Positions 1 to 8,164 are shown, counted from the first letter of the stretch. The stretch: 36,373 bases of DNA from Merdimonas faecigallinarum (GCA_019119285.1 DWXJ01000066.1:1-36373), one strand, 5' to 3'. Numbers and translations: made by a program. The notes: generated by a model not told the origin, from the letters alone.

Positions 1-1
1 A

Positions 2-421
2 AATACTCTTTCCTGCCATTTAAACCCGGAGATTTACCTGTTCTGTGATCCTTTGCTTCTCCATGAAGTCTTTCACAATCTCCTTTCCAATGCTGTGGAT
101 GCGATCCAGGCAACCGGAAATACTGGAGAAATCTTAATCATGGACTATATTGATACGCAACGGCACAAATACCAGATTACGGTGCAAGATACGGGAATTG
201 GGTTAAAAAAAGAACAATTGGAACATATTTTCGAACCTTATTATACGACTAAAAATACGGAAACTAATTTTGGCCTCGGACTTCCTTACTGTATGAAAAT
301 CATGCGGAAACATGCAGGCAACATTGAAGCAGACACCATTCTCCATGGCGGAAGCCGGTTTACTCTTTCTTTTCCTCTCAAGAGGATATGTAAAAAGGGG
401 GATCGCAGAAATGAGTTCTGA
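2..421 (+). CDS. sensor histidine kinase, C-terminal ATPase part (5' truncated)
   Basis: The frame is open from the window edge, so the sensor and His-containing parts lie outside. The visible part is a GHKL/HATPase_c domain: N-box (EVFHNLLSNAVDAIQ), G1 box (DTGIGL), F-box (FEPYYTTK) and G2 box (GLGLPY). FEPYYTTK is typical of HisKA-type kinases. The role is ATP binding and autophosphorylation, followed by phosphotransfer to a regulator. The stop codon overlaps the start of the next gene by 11 bases, so the two are translationally coupled and almost certainly form a cognate pair. The signal cannot be judged because the sensor region is missing. An internal TTG at 53 is not a plausible start, because the domain continues upstream of it. 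Confidence 0.9.
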   Translation, partial: NTLSCHLNPEIYLFCDPLLLHEVFHNLLSNAVDAIQATGNTGEILIMDYIDTQRHKYQITVQDTGIGLKKEQLEHIFEPYYTTKNTETNFGLGLPYCMKIMRKHAGNIEADTILHGGSRFTLSFPLKRICKKGDRRNEF

Positions 422-992
422 GAAAAAAATCCGAATCCTGTTAATCGAAAATGATATTGATTTTGTTTATCTGATTCGAAAGACAATTGAACAGACGGAT
501 GATCTTACGTTTTGTACCTATGCAGAGAATGGATATGCAGGATTAGAACTTGCGCGCAAATTAAGGCCCGACATTGTACTGACCGATCTGAATCTTACCG
601 GAAATAATCTGGATGGAATCGAGGTGTCAAGGCAGATCCGATTGTCTACAAACGCAAAGGTTCTTTTGCTGACTTCATTTGAAGATCCGTCAATTGTCAT
701 TTCTGCCAGTAAAAAATCTTTTGCATGCGGATATATCTTTAAGAGTCAGTGTCAGAATCTCTGCGGGATCATTCGCGAGAGTGCCACAGGTATTACCGTC
801 CAGGAACGCTTTATCCAGGAACTGATCCTGAAGGATCTTTCAAGCGCCGAGCGTTCTGTTTTTGATATGATGCTGGGAAGAAATGTGGATATCTTATCTT
901 CAGAAAAAACTATCGCCAATCAGAAAACCTCTGTTTTTAAGAAACTGGGAATTAAAAACCAGCAGGAATTACAGCATATTTTTCAATTATAA
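411..992 (+). CDS. response regulator, REC plus LuxR/NarL-type HTH
   Basis: The product is 193 residues. Residues 6-120 form a receiver domain: acidic residues after beta-1 (LLIENDID), the likely phosphoacceptor Asp59 (PDIVLTDLNL), the conserved Thr (LLLTSF) and Lys (YIFKSQ). The C-terminal 60 residues resemble a GerE/LuxR HTH (LSSAERSVFDMMLG, then KTIANQKTSVFKKLGI), though the first helices are less canonical than usual. I chose the ATG at 411 because AAGGGGG lies ten bases upstream; the longer in-frame extension to 312 runs through the kinase gene. It overlaps the upstream kinase gene by 11 bases. The likely role is phosphorylation-dependent transcription control of unknown targets. Confidence 0.9.
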   Translation: MSSEKKIRILLIENDIDFVYLIRKTIEQTDDLTFCTYAENGYAGLELARKLRPDIVLTDLNLTGNNLDGIEVSRQIRLSTNAKVLLLTSFEDPSIVISASKKSFACGYIFKSQCQNLCGIIRESATGITVQERFIQELILKDLSSAERSVFDMMLGRNVDILSSEKTIANQKTSVFKKLGIKNQQELQHIFQL

Positions 993-994
993 AA

Positions 995-1018
995 GGACCG
1001 GGTACACAATCCCGGTCC
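995..1018 (-). terminator. intrinsic terminator after rplT (shared hairpin)
   Basis: A perfect 8-bp stem (GGACCGGG/CCCGGTCC) with an 8-base loop. On the minus strand it is followed by TTTTAT, which suits termination of the infC-rpmI-rplT operon. It also starts 3 bases after the plus-strand regulator stop, so it can serve both converging units. Confidence 0.8.
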
Positions 1019-1028
1019 AATCTATTGA

Positions 1029-1385
1029 TTAAGCTAATTTTGCTTTTGCAGCTTCTGCCAGTGCTGCAAATCCTTCTGCATCATTGACCGCCATCTCAGC
1101 AAGCATCTTTCTGTTCATATCGATGTTTGCCAGCTTCAGTCCGTGCATGAACTTGCTGTAAGACAGTCCGTTCATTCTTGCCGCAGCGTTGATACGTGCG
1201 ATCCACAGCTGACGCATCTGGCGTTTGCGCTGCTTTCTTCCTGCGTAGGAAGAAGCCAGAGCTCTCATGACAGACTGCTTAGCTACTCTGTACTGTTTGG
1301 AGCGAGCTCCTCTGTATCCTTTTGCCAGTTTCAGTGTTCTGTTATGTTTCTTCTTTGCGTTTAATCCGCCTTTAATTCTTGCCAT
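1029..1385 (-). CDS. rplT: 50S ribosomal protein L20
   Basis: The 118-residue product has the normal L20 length and start (MARIKGGLNAKKKHNRTL), a very basic N-terminal tail and the family body (QLWIARINAAARMNGLSYSKF). L20 is an early-assembly 23S rRNA-binding protein. In Firmicutes it also acts as the autogenous repressor of its own operon by binding the infC leader RNA, and that leader is present at 2173-2326. It is the last gene of infC-rpmI-rplT, 33 bases after rpmI, and a terminator follows at 995-1018. Nothing in the protein is unusual. Confidence 0.99.
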   Translation of the reverse strand: MARIKGGLNAKKKHNRTLKLAKGYRGARSKQYRVAKQSVMRALASSYAGRKQRKRQMRQLWIARINAAARMNGLSYSKFMHGLKLANIDMNRKMLAEMAVNDAEGFAALAEAAKAKLA

Positions 1386-1418
1386 CTCTTATTCTCCTCC
1401 TTCTATCCTGCCGATATC

Positions 1419-1616
1419 TTACAGATACGGTAATACTTTCTTCATGTTCTTTACGTTGGTTGCATCTGTAACAGTCGGTTTTCTAAGATTTCTTTTTCTC
1501 TTGGTAGATTTCTTAGTTAAGATATGGCTCTTGTAAGCTTTATTTCTAACTAACTTTCCTGTACCTGTTTTTTTGAAGCGCTTTGCAGCAGCTCTATTTG
1601 TTTTGATTTTTGGCAT
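1419..1616 (-). CDS. rpmI: 50S ribosomal protein L35
   Basis: The 65-residue product matches L35 in length and in its signature start (MPKIKTNRAAAKRFKKTG) and has the basic composition of an rRNA-binding protein of the large subunit. The gene lies between infC (32-base gap) and rplT (33-base gap) in the conserved operon. A ribosome site (AAGGAGGAGC) precedes the ATG. It is presumably regulated with its neighbours through the infC leader attenuator. Confidence 0.99.
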   Translation of the reverse strand: MPKIKTNRAAAKRFKKTGTGKLVRNKAYKSHILTKKSTKRKRNLRKPTVTDATNVKNMKKVLPYL

Positions 1617-1648
1617 AATAAGCTCCTCCTTAAAAATGTAATGTATTT

Positions 1649-2155
1649 TTAACGTCTTTCAGTTAAAACCATGCTCATGTTCCGGCCTTCCAGTTTTGGC
1701 GCTTTTTCTACAACAGCCACATCCTCCAGAAGTTTTGCAAAATCATCCAGGATGTGCTTGGTCTGCTGTACGTGGGCCATCTCACGGCCGCGGAACCGCA
1801 ATGTGACTTTTACTTTATTGCCCTTGCTGATAAATTTTTTTGCATTGTTGACCTTGGTATTCAGGTCATTTGTCTCGATATTCGGTGAAAGACGAACTTC
1901 CTTAACCTCAACCGTCTTCTGCTTTTTCCTGGCTTCCTTTTCTTTTCTGGCAAGTTCGTATTTGTACTTGCCGTAATCGATGATCTTGCATACCGGCGGC
2001 TGTGCCTTCGGCGCGATCTTCACCAGGTCAAGCTCTGCCTCCTGGGCGAGCTTCATCGCCTCTCTGGGAGACATAATCCCAATCTGTTCTCCGTCCTGTC
2101 CGATTACACGAACTTCCTTGTCACGGATCTGTCCGTTGATCATTAACTCGCTAAT
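1649..2155 (-). CDS. infC: translation initiation factor IF-3, probable AUU start
   Basis: IF-3 keeps the 30S subunit free of 50S and checks start-codon and initiator-tRNA pairing. The N-domain (INGQIRDKEVRVIGQDGEQI), the linker rich in Lys/Glu and the C-domain (KEVRLSPNIETNDLNTK) are all present. The first ATG is at 2143, but the only good Shine-Dalgarno (GGAGG) lies 21 bases upstream of it. An in-frame ATT at 2155 lies 9 bases after GGAGG and adds ISEL, giving 168 residues. AUU is the known infC start in other bacteria and lets IF-3 limit its own synthesis. The start choice is inferred from spacing; the gene identity is certain. Confidence 0.95.
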   Translation of the reverse strand: MSELMINGQIRDKEVRVIGQDGEQIGIMSPREAMKLAQEAELDLVKIAPKAQPPVCKIIDYGKYKYELARKEKEARKKQKTVEVKEVRLSPNIETNDLNTKVNNAKKFISKGNKVKVTLRFRGREMAHVQQTKHILDDFAKLLEDVAVVEKAPKLEGRNMSMVLTERR

Positions 2156-2172
2156 TGCCTTATACCTCCATT

Positions 2173-2326
2173 AAACAAAAAAATAAGTGAACAGTTCGAG
2201 ACTATCCACTTACATATCAGCATAAAAAACGTCATCTGTGATATCCGTTTTTTCTACACAATATCGAACCAATAGTCACCCGCTTGTGCTATGGTGAGAG
2301 TGGATACTCTACTTTCTTTTTCATAC
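2173..2326 (-). promoter_or_regulatory. L20-type leader (transcription attenuator) of infC-rpmI-rplT
   Basis: The untranslated leader between the promoter and infC holds a terminator just before the ribosome site. An upstream segment, TATCCACT (minus strand, 2306-2299), is exactly complementary to AGTGGATA in the 5' arm of that terminator. The two can pair as a long-range antiterminator. In the known Firmicute L20 leader, L20 binding favours termination when it is in excess over rRNA. The sequence shows the mutually exclusive pairings; L20 binding is inferred from the operon content and the family. Confidence 0.85.
2185..2211 (-). terminator. attenuator hairpin in the infC leader
   Basis: On the minus strand AAGTGGATAG pairs with CTGTTCACTT (10 bp including two G-U pairs, 7-base loop), followed by ATTTTTTTG. 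It ends just upstream of the infC Shine-Dalgarno, which is the position expected for a transcription attenuator. Confidence 0.9.
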
Positions 2327-2333
2327 AGGTATT

Positions 2334-2362
2334 AATTTAACACATGTTCTCCGTGCTGTCAA
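2334..2362 (-). promoter_or_regulatory. sigma-A promoter of infC operon
   Basis: TTGACA (2362-2357), a 17-base spacer and TAAATT (2339-2334). The predicted transcript start is near 2327, at the beginning of the L20-type leader. Confidence 0.85.
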
Positions 2363-2414
2363 CCGGAAAATGCTCTGAAAAGCACTTTTTTTCCGGAGGC
2401 CGTTTCCCGGCCTC

Positions 2415-3770
2415 CTACAGTTTGAACCAGCCCATGGCATTTGCCACGGAACTGAGCAGGATCAGTACCAGAAATACCGGCGTGATCCACTTGATCATCA
2501 CAGTAAAGAGCTTTTCCCCCACAAATCTTCCGTCTGTCACCTTTACTTCGTCTGCAATGGTCTTGGGCTTCACAAAGAATCCTACAAAGACGCAGGTAAA
2601 AAAGGCTACGATGGGCATCATCACGCTGTTGCTGACAAAGTCCATGATGTCCAGGATGGTCATGCCCGCCCAGGTGATAAAGGACAGGGTTCCAAATCCA
2701 AGGGAAGACGGAATTCCCATAACAAGCGCCAGAACCGCCACGAAGATACAGGTGTTTCTTCTTCTCCAGTGGAACTTGTCCTGGAAAATGGACACAATGG
2801 TCTCCATCAGAGAAATAGAGGACGTCAGCGCCGCAAAAATAACCAGCAGGAAGAAGGCCGCTCCCACCGCATTTCCAAAATGCATGGTGTCAAATACCTT
2901 CGGCAGGATCACGAACATCAGGCTCGGCCCGCTCTGCAGCATCTTCGGGTCTCCGCCGGAAAAGACGAACACCGCCGGGATGATCATCAGCCCCGCCAGA
3001 AATGCGATGGCCGTATCAAAGATCTCGATCTGCCGCACGGAACTTTCCAGGTTGGTGTCTTTTCTCATATAAGAGCCGTAAGTCACCATGATACCCATGG
3101 CAAGAGACATGGAGTAAAACAGCTGTCCCATGGCTGAGAGCACTGTCTTCACTGACACATCCGCCATGTGTGGCTGTACATAATAAGCAAGGCCTTCCAT
3201 GGCTCCGTCCATCATCAGGCAGTAGATCGAGATGCCGACCGCCAGGACCACCAGCACAGGCATCATAAATTTGCTGACTTTCTCAATGCCCTTCTCTACA
3301 CCAAGGAGCACGATCACAGCAGTCACGCCAAGGAAGATCAGAAACCATCCCAGCGGTTCAAACGTGCCGCCCACAAAACCGGTAAAATAATCGTCTCCTG
3401 CAGCCGCATGGGCGCCGCCTGTCAGAAATACCGTAAAGTATTTCACCACCCATCCGCCGATCACAGAATAATACGGGAAGATAATGATCGGCACCAGAGC
3501 TGCCAGAACCCCCAGAAATCCAAACCTGGAATCCAGAGCCTTAAATGCTCCGATGGCGCTAAGTCCTGTCTTTCGCCCGATGGCCACTTCCGCGATCATC
3601 AGAGAAAATCCAAAGGTAACCGCCAGGATCAGATAGATCAGAAGGAAGGTACCCCCTCCATATTGCGCGGCAAGATAGGGAAACCGCCAGATATTCCCAA
3701 GTCCAACCGCCGAACCGGCAGCAGCCAGGACAAATCCCAGCTTGCCGGAAAAACTGCTTCGCTTGTTCAT
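2415..3770 (-). CDS. neurotransmitter:sodium symporter (NSS) family transporter
   Basis: The 451-residue product belongs to the NSS/SNF family (LeuT, MhsT): Na+-driven uptake of an amino acid or related solute across the cytoplasmic membrane. The unwound TM1 signature with its Na+-site residues is present (GSAVGLGNIWRFPYLAAQ, about residues 18-35). TM2 and its cytoplasmic loop follow (AEVAIGRKTGLSAIGAF), with about eleven hydrophobic segments in all. The length is normal for bacterial members. The substrate cannot be read from the sequence; bacterial relatives favour hydrophobic or aromatic amino acids. The gene stands alone with its own promoter at 3828-3856 and GAGGAGG before the ATG. Confidence 0.93.
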   Translation of the reverse strand: MNKRSSFSGKLGFVLAAAGSAVGLGNIWRFPYLAAQYGGGTFLLIYLILAVTFGFSLMIAEVAIGRKTGLSAIGAFKALDSRFGFLGVLAALVPIIIFPYYSVIGGWVVKYFTVFLTGGAHAAAGDDYFTGFVGGTFEPLGWFLIFLGVTAVIVLLGVEKGIEKVSKFMMPVLVVLAVGISIYCLMMDGAMEGLAYYVQPHMADVSVKTVLSAMGQLFYSMSLAMGIMVTYGSYMRKDTNLESSVRQIEIFDTAIAFLAGLMIIPAVFVFSGGDPKMLQSGPSLMFVILPKVFDTMHFGNAVGAAFFLLVIFAALTSSISLMETIVSIFQDKFHWRRRNTCIFVAVLALVMGIPSSLGFGTLSFITWAGMTILDIMDFVSNSVMMPIVAFFTCVFVGFFVKPKTIADEVKVTDGRFVGEKLFTVMIKWITPVFLVLILLSSVANAMGWFKL

Positions 3771-3827
3771 TTGTAAATCCTCCTCACTCTCACAAGTTCT
3801 TTCCTCTCATTCACATACATGTGTTTT

Positions 3828-3856
3828 ATTATATAGAAGAGACGCAGCCAGCACAA
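3828..3856 (-). promoter_or_regulatory. promoter of the NSS transporter gene
   Basis: TTGTGC (3856-3851), a 17-base spacer and a perfect TATAAT (3833-3828). The leader is about 50 bases and shows no evident riboswitch. Confidence 0.7.
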
Positions 3857-3902
3857 GGGGGAATTTTATCAAAATCTTAGCGGAAATTTTACAACAAATA
3901 GA

Positions 3903-3940
3903 CAAAGGCCTGCGGCAAGCCAATTCGCCGCAGGCCTTTG
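3903..3940 (-). terminator. terminator of the MarR-ABC exporter operon
   Basis: A perfect 14-bp stem (CAAAGGCCTGCGGC with its complement) and a 10-base loop, 17 bases past the stop of the exporter gene. The T-tract that follows is interrupted, but the stem is very strong. Confidence 0.85.
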
Positions 3941-3956
3941 CAACCTGTAAGTCTCT

Positions 3957-5855
3957 TTATGACAGCTCCAGTTTTCCGGTATAGAGCTGGTAATAAGTCC
4001 CTTTCTGTTTGATCAGATCTTCATGATCGCCTCGTTCAATGATCCGTCCGTGCTCCAGCACCATGATCGCGTTACTGTTGCGGATGGTCGAAAGTCTGTG
4101 CGCGATCACAAATACCGTCCGTCCCTTCATCAGGTTATCCATACCCTGCTGCACGATGCTCTCAGTACGGGTATCGATACTGGAGGTCGCCTCATCCAGG
4201 ATCAGTACCGGCGGATCTGCGATGGCCGCTCTTGCAATGGCCAGCAGCTGTCTTTGTCCCTGGGAGAGTTCCTCTCCGTCTCCAGTCAGCATAGTGTCAT
4301 AGCCCTGAGGCAGCATCCGGATAAACTGATCCGCATGGGCCAGCTTAGCTGCGTTGTAGATTTCCTCGTCTGTGGCGTCCAGCTTGCCGTACCGGATATT
4401 TTCCTTGATAGTTCCGGTAAAGAGATGGGTATCCTGCAGCACGATGCCAAGGGAATGCCTGAGGTCCGCTTTCTTGATCTTGTTGATATTGATGCCGTCG
4501 TAGCGGATCTTTCCGTCCTGCACGTCATAGAACCGGTTGATCAGGTTGGTAATGGTGGTCTTTCCTGCTCCGGTAGAACCGACAAAGGCCAGCTTCTGTC
4601 CCGGCTTCGCGTACAGCGTCAGGTCATGGAGTACCATGTGATCCGGTTCATAGCCAAAGGACATATCAAAGAACCGCACGTCTCCCTTCAGTTCGGTATA
4701 GGTGATGGTCCCGTCCGCCTGGTGGGGATGCTTCCATGCCCACATACCGGTACGCTCCTTGCACTCTACGATCTCACCGTTCTCATCTTTTCTGGCGTTG
4801 ACCAGCGTTACATAACCTTCATCTGTCTCCGGCTCCTCATCCAACAGGTTAAAGATACGCTCCGCGCCTGCCAGTGCCATGATAATGGAGTTGAACTGCT
4901 GTGCCACCTGCATGAACGGCTGGGTAAAGCTCTTGGTAAACTGCAGATAGGAAGCCATAACGCCCAGGGTAATATTTCCGATTCCCATGACAGAGAGGAA
5001 ACCACCCAGCACCGCAGTCAGTACAAACTGCAGGTTGCCGATGTTTCCGATGACAGGTCCCATGATACTTGCAAAGGTATGGGCATTGGCCGCGCTTTCA
5101 AACAGCCTCTCATTTAATGCGTCAAATTCCTGCTCGGATTTCTTCTCATGGTTAAATACTTTAACCACTCTTTGTCCGTTCATCCGTTCTTCCACGAAAC
5201 CGGTGATATTGGCCAGATCCAGCTGCTGGCGGATAAAGTATTTTCCACTGTTTCCGCCGATCACCCTTGCCACGATGATCATCAGAAAGATCACTACTAC
5301 CGCAAGCAGGGTCAGGATCGGGCTTAAGACGATCATGGCAATAAAGGTAACGATGATCATCAGGCCGGACATCAGAACCTGCGGGATCGACTGGTTGATC
5401 ATCTGACGCAGAGTATCGGTATCGTTGGTATACAGACTCATGATGGAACCGTTGGTGTTCTGGTCGAAGTAACGGATCGGCAGGGTCTGCATGTGTTCAA
5501 ACATCTCGTCGCGGACTCGTTTGAGTACGCCCTGGCCAATGACAACCATCAGCCTTGTATAGGAAAATGCAGCGATCACACCGCAGCCAAAAATGATGGC
5601 AAGAACGGTGATCGCACGGTAAAGTTCTGCAAAGTTCGGCTCTTTCTGTCCGATCAGCGGGATGATAAAGTCATCCAGCAGATACTTTAAGGAAAGGGAA
5701 ACCGAAATGCTGGCAAGGGAGCTGACCAGGATGCAGATCAGCACCAGGACAAACTGGATCTTATAGGTACTGGTCACATAGCCCAGAAGCCGTTTTGCCG
5801 TTTTTACCGTACTTTTGGTAACCTTTGGCTTGCCGCCTGGTCCCTGCTTACTCAT
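3957..5855 (-). CDS. heterodimeric ABC exporter subunit, catalytic NBD
   Basis: The 632-residue product is a type I exporter half: a six-helix membrane domain (about residues 20-330) followed by an ATPase. Walker A (GSTGAGKTT), Walker B with catalytic Glu (VLILDEATSS) and the H-loop His (VIAHRLST) are intact. The signature is LSQGQ instead of LSGGQ. An insert of about 35 residues joins the two domains. It overlaps its partner (5848-7581) by 8 bases (ATGAGTAA). The pair resembles heterodimeric multidrug or lipid exporters such as BmrCD, TmrAB and TM287/288. The substrate is unknown. The MarR gene at the head of the operon suggests drug- or toxin-induced efflux. Confidence 0.95.
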   Translation of the reverse strand: MSKQGPGGKPKVTKSTVKTAKRLLGYVTSTYKIQFVLVLICILVSSLASISVSLSLKYLLDDFIIPLIGQKEPNFAELYRAITVLAIIFGCGVIAAFSYTRLMVVIGQGVLKRVRDEMFEHMQTLPIRYFDQNTNGSIMSLYTNDTDTLRQMINQSIPQVLMSGLMIIVTFIAMIVLSPILTLLAVVVIFLMIIVARVIGGNSGKYFIRQQLDLANITGFVEERMNGQRVVKVFNHEKKSEQEFDALNERLFESAANAHTFASIMGPVIGNIGNLQFVLTAVLGGFLSVMGIGNITLGVMASYLQFTKSFTQPFMQVAQQFNSIIMALAGAERIFNLLDEEPETDEGYVTLVNARKDENGEIVECKERTGMWAWKHPHQADGTITYTELKGDVRFFDMSFGYEPDHMVLHDLTLYAKPGQKLAFVGSTGAGKTTITNLINRFYDVQDGKIRYDGININKIKKADLRHSLGIVLQDTHLFTGTIKENIRYGKLDATDEEIYNAAKLAHADQFIRMLPQGYDTMLTGDGEELSQGQRQLLAIARAAIADPPVLILDEATSSIDTRTESIVQQGMDNLMKGRTVFVIAHRLSTIRNSNAIMVLEHGRIIERGDHEDLIKQKGTYYQLYTGKLELS

Positions 5856-7581
5856 GGTCCTCTCCTCCTTTCACCTGGGATTCATATACTTCACGGTAGA
5901 TGGCGTTGGTCTTCAGAAGTTCTTCGGAAGTTCCCACGCCGTTGATCTGTCCGTTTTCCATCACAATGATCATATCTGCATCTTCTACAGAGGAAATTCT
6001 CTGGGCAATGATGATCTTGGTGGTATCCGGGATCTCTTCCCGGAAAGCCTTACGGATCAGCGCATCTGTCCTTGTGTCCACCGCGCTGGTGGAGTCATCC
6101 AGGATCAGGATCTTCGGTTTTTTCAGCAGGGCTCTCGCGATACAGAGTCTCTGCTTCTGTCCGCCGGATACGTTGTTTCCGCCTTCCACGATCATGGTGT
6201 TGTATTTTAATGGAAATTCATTGATAAACCCGTCTGCCTGGGCAAGCTTACAGACTCTCTGTACTTCTTCGTTGCTGGCGTTTTCATCGCCCCAGCGGAT
6301 GTTTTCGTAAATGCTTCCGGTAAAGAGGACGTTTTTCTGCAGCACCATGGACACCTGGTCACGAAGCTTTTCCAGATTGTACTTGCGGACGTCCTGCCCG
6401 CCTACCTTGACGCATCCTCTGGTCACATCATAGAGTCTTGGGATCAGCTGTACCAACGTGGATTTGGCGCTTCCGGTACCGCCGATGACGCCCACCACCT
6501 GGCCGCTCTTAATATGAAGGCTGACGTCTTTGAGAGACAGGTTGCCGTCTTCTCCCGCATAGCTGAAATCCACATGTTCAAAGTCAATGTCGCCATTTGC
6601 CACTTCGGTCAGCGCATCCGGCGCATCCTCCATCTCCGGCACTTCTTCCAGGACTTCCCGGATACGGTCAGAGGACGCCTCCGCAATCATGATCATAACA
6701 AAGACAAAGGATACCATCATCAGCGACATCAGGATCTGCATGGCATATACCATGATACTGGTCAGCTCGCCGGTCTGCATGGTGCCAAAGACGATGTCTT
6801 CGCCTCCGATCAGCACGATCAGAAGCACCACCGTGTACATGACAAAGTTCATGACCGGTGAGTTCCAGGCCACGATCATCTCTGCACGGGTAAAGAGGTC
6901 GAACACCTTCTGGGAGATCTTGTGGAATTTTTCATTCTCATGGTCTTCCCTTACATAAGCCTTTACCACCCTGGCCGCGTTGACATTTTCCTGGACAGTA
7001 TTGTTCAGGACGTCGTACTCGTCAAACACCTGGATAAAATGCGGGTGCGCCTTTTTGGCGATGAAGATCAGCACCCCGCCCAGGATCGGGATGGTCACCA
7101 GCATCAGACAGGCAATCTTCATGCTGATGGTAGCGGTCATGATCCAGGACAGCACCACCATGATCGGCGCTCTTGCCAGCATACGGATGGAAAACATAAA
7201 GGCCATCTGTACGTTGGTGATGTCTGTGGTCAGTCTGGTTACCAGACTGGACGTAGAAAAGTGATCAATATTTCCAAAGGAAAAATCCTGAATCTTATAA
7301 AAGATATCGTGTCTTAAATTCTTGGCATATCCTGCGCCCGCCACGGCCGCCACCTGTCCGGCTTTCGCGCCGAAAAACAGGGATACCATAGCCATCACTA
7401 CCAGGAGCAGTCCCACCTTGATGATATAGTTCATATCCCCGTTCATGATCCCCACATCAATGATGTTGGCCATCAGAAGAGGGATCAGCACTTCCAGCAG
7501 CACCTCCAGGACTACCAGGACCGGCGCCAGGAAGGCCTGCTTCTTATATTCCCTGACTGACTGAAGCAACTTCCGATTCAT
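5848..7581 (-). CDS. heterodimeric ABC exporter subunit, degenerate NBD
   Basis: The 577-residue product is the partner of the 3957-5855 subunit: a membrane domain (about residues 15-310), then an ATPase. Walker A is GGTGSAKST and the signature is canonical (VSGGQ). The Walker B catalytic Glu is Asp (ILILDDSTSA) and the H-loop His is Gln (IIIAQRISS). Together with LSQGQ in the partner this builds one degenerate and one hydrolytic ATP site, as known for heterodimeric exporters. The start follows AAAGGATGG and lies inside the end of the MarR gene (38-base overlap). The protein is membrane-bound. The family call is certain; the substrate is not. Confidence 0.95.
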   Translation of the reverse strand: MNRKLLQSVREYKKQAFLAPVLVVLEVLLEVLIPLLMANIIDVGIMNGDMNYIIKVGLLLVVMAMVSLFFGAKAGQVAAVAGAGYAKNLRHDIFYKIQDFSFGNIDHFSTSSLVTRLTTDITNVQMAFMFSIRMLARAPIMVVLSWIMTATISMKIACLMLVTIPILGGVLIFIAKKAHPHFIQVFDEYDVLNNTVQENVNAARVVKAYVREDHENEKFHKISQKVFDLFTRAEMIVAWNSPVMNFVMYTVVLLIVLIGGEDIVFGTMQTGELTSIMVYAMQILMSLMMVSFVFVMIMIAEASSDRIREVLEEVPEMEDAPDALTEVANGDIDFEHVDFSYAGEDGNLSLKDVSLHIKSGQVVGVIGGTGSAKSTLVQLIPRLYDVTRGCVKVGGQDVRKYNLEKLRDQVSMVLQKNVLFTGSIYENIRWGDENASNEEVQRVCKLAQADGFINEFPLKYNTMIVEGGNNVSGGQKQRLCIARALLKKPKILILDDSTSAVDTRTDALIRKAFREEIPDTTKIIIAQRISSVEDADMIIVMENGQINGVGTSEELLKTNAIYREVYESQVKGGEDHE

Positions 7582-8047
7582 TCTTTTCTTCCATCCTTTC
7601 TGTTCTTACATTTTCTTTTTCCCATGCACTTAAGTTTGAAGAAATGTGCTTGAGAACTTTGAAAAAGACCTCCAGGTCCTCTTCTTCCACGCCTTCCCGG
7701 ATCCGCCCCTCGGTCCGTTCAATGGCCGAAAGAAGCTCATCCCTTAGAAGGACCGCCTTGCGGGTGGGAATGATCCGCTTCAGCCTTGCGTCCTGCCTGG
7801 CACATTCCCGGCGCACATACCCTTTGCTTTCCAGCATCCTTAAGTTTTCCGAAGCCGTGGATCTTCGGACCTTGAATTCTTTTTCCAGATCCTTCTGATA
7901 GAGATCCCGGTGCATCGTTTCAAACAAAATAAAATGCAGAATACTCTTCTGCAAAATCGTGAGATCTTCGGGCTTTTCATCCCAGAAAATCTGTCTTTTC
8001 AATTGATGAGATACGCGGTTGATCCATTTTCCCGCATGATCTGCCAT
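7544..8047 (-). CDS. MarR-family transcriptional regulator
   Basis: The 167-residue product has a MarR winged helix: DLTILQKSILHFILF (helix H2), KDLEKEFKVRRSTASENLRM (recognition helix region) and a basic wing (ARQDARLKRIIPT). The C-terminal dimer helix follows. It is the first gene of an operon with the ABC exporter pair; its 3' end overlaps the next gene by 38 bases. MarR proteins in this layout usually repress their own promoter and release it on ligand binding, which fits an inducible efflux system. The start ATG has AGAGGTG eight bases upstream. The ligand is unknown. Confidence 0.93.
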   Translation of the reverse strand: MADHAGKWINRVSHQLKRQIFWDEKPEDLTILQKSILHFILFETMHRDLYQKDLEKEFKVRRSTASENLRMLESKGYVRRECARQDARLKRIIPTRKAVLLRDELLSAIERTEGRIREGVEEEDLEVFFKVLKHISSNLSAWEKENVRTERMEEKNESEVASVSQGI

Positions 8048-8080
8048 ATCTGTATCACCTCTGTTTTTTTGTATTTTTCA

Positions 8081-8134
8081 TAACAGTTCGGTAACTAACA
8101 ATATTATACTAACGTCCTTTATTTTAATTGTCAA
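8081..8134 (-). promoter_or_regulatory. promoter and possible operator of the MarR-exporter operon
   Basis: TTGACA (8134-8129) stands 17 bases from TAGTAT (8111-8106), with an overlapping TATAAT at 20 bases. Immediately downstream is a small dyad, AGTT-N4-AACT (8085-8096), set in TAAC-rich sequence at 8081-8099. This is where an autoregulating MarR dimer would block transcription. The promoter is convincing; the operator is a weak inference. Confidence 0.6.
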
Positions 8135-8164
8135 CCGTTTTTTCGGCTAAAAATTCCGCAAAAA

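Noticed and set aside
2395..2415. 8-bp hairpin at the NSS transporter stop as a terminator
   Set aside because: The stem is strong, but the minus strand continues with GGAAAAAAAG instead of a T-tract, so intrinsic termination is doubtful.
4023..5117. 364-codon plus-strand open frame inside the ABC exporter gene
   Set aside because: It lies wholly antisense to a well-supported gene, has no ribosome site and encodes no recognisable protein. The same holds for long antisense frames at 2344-3072, 8128-8889 and 19333-20511.
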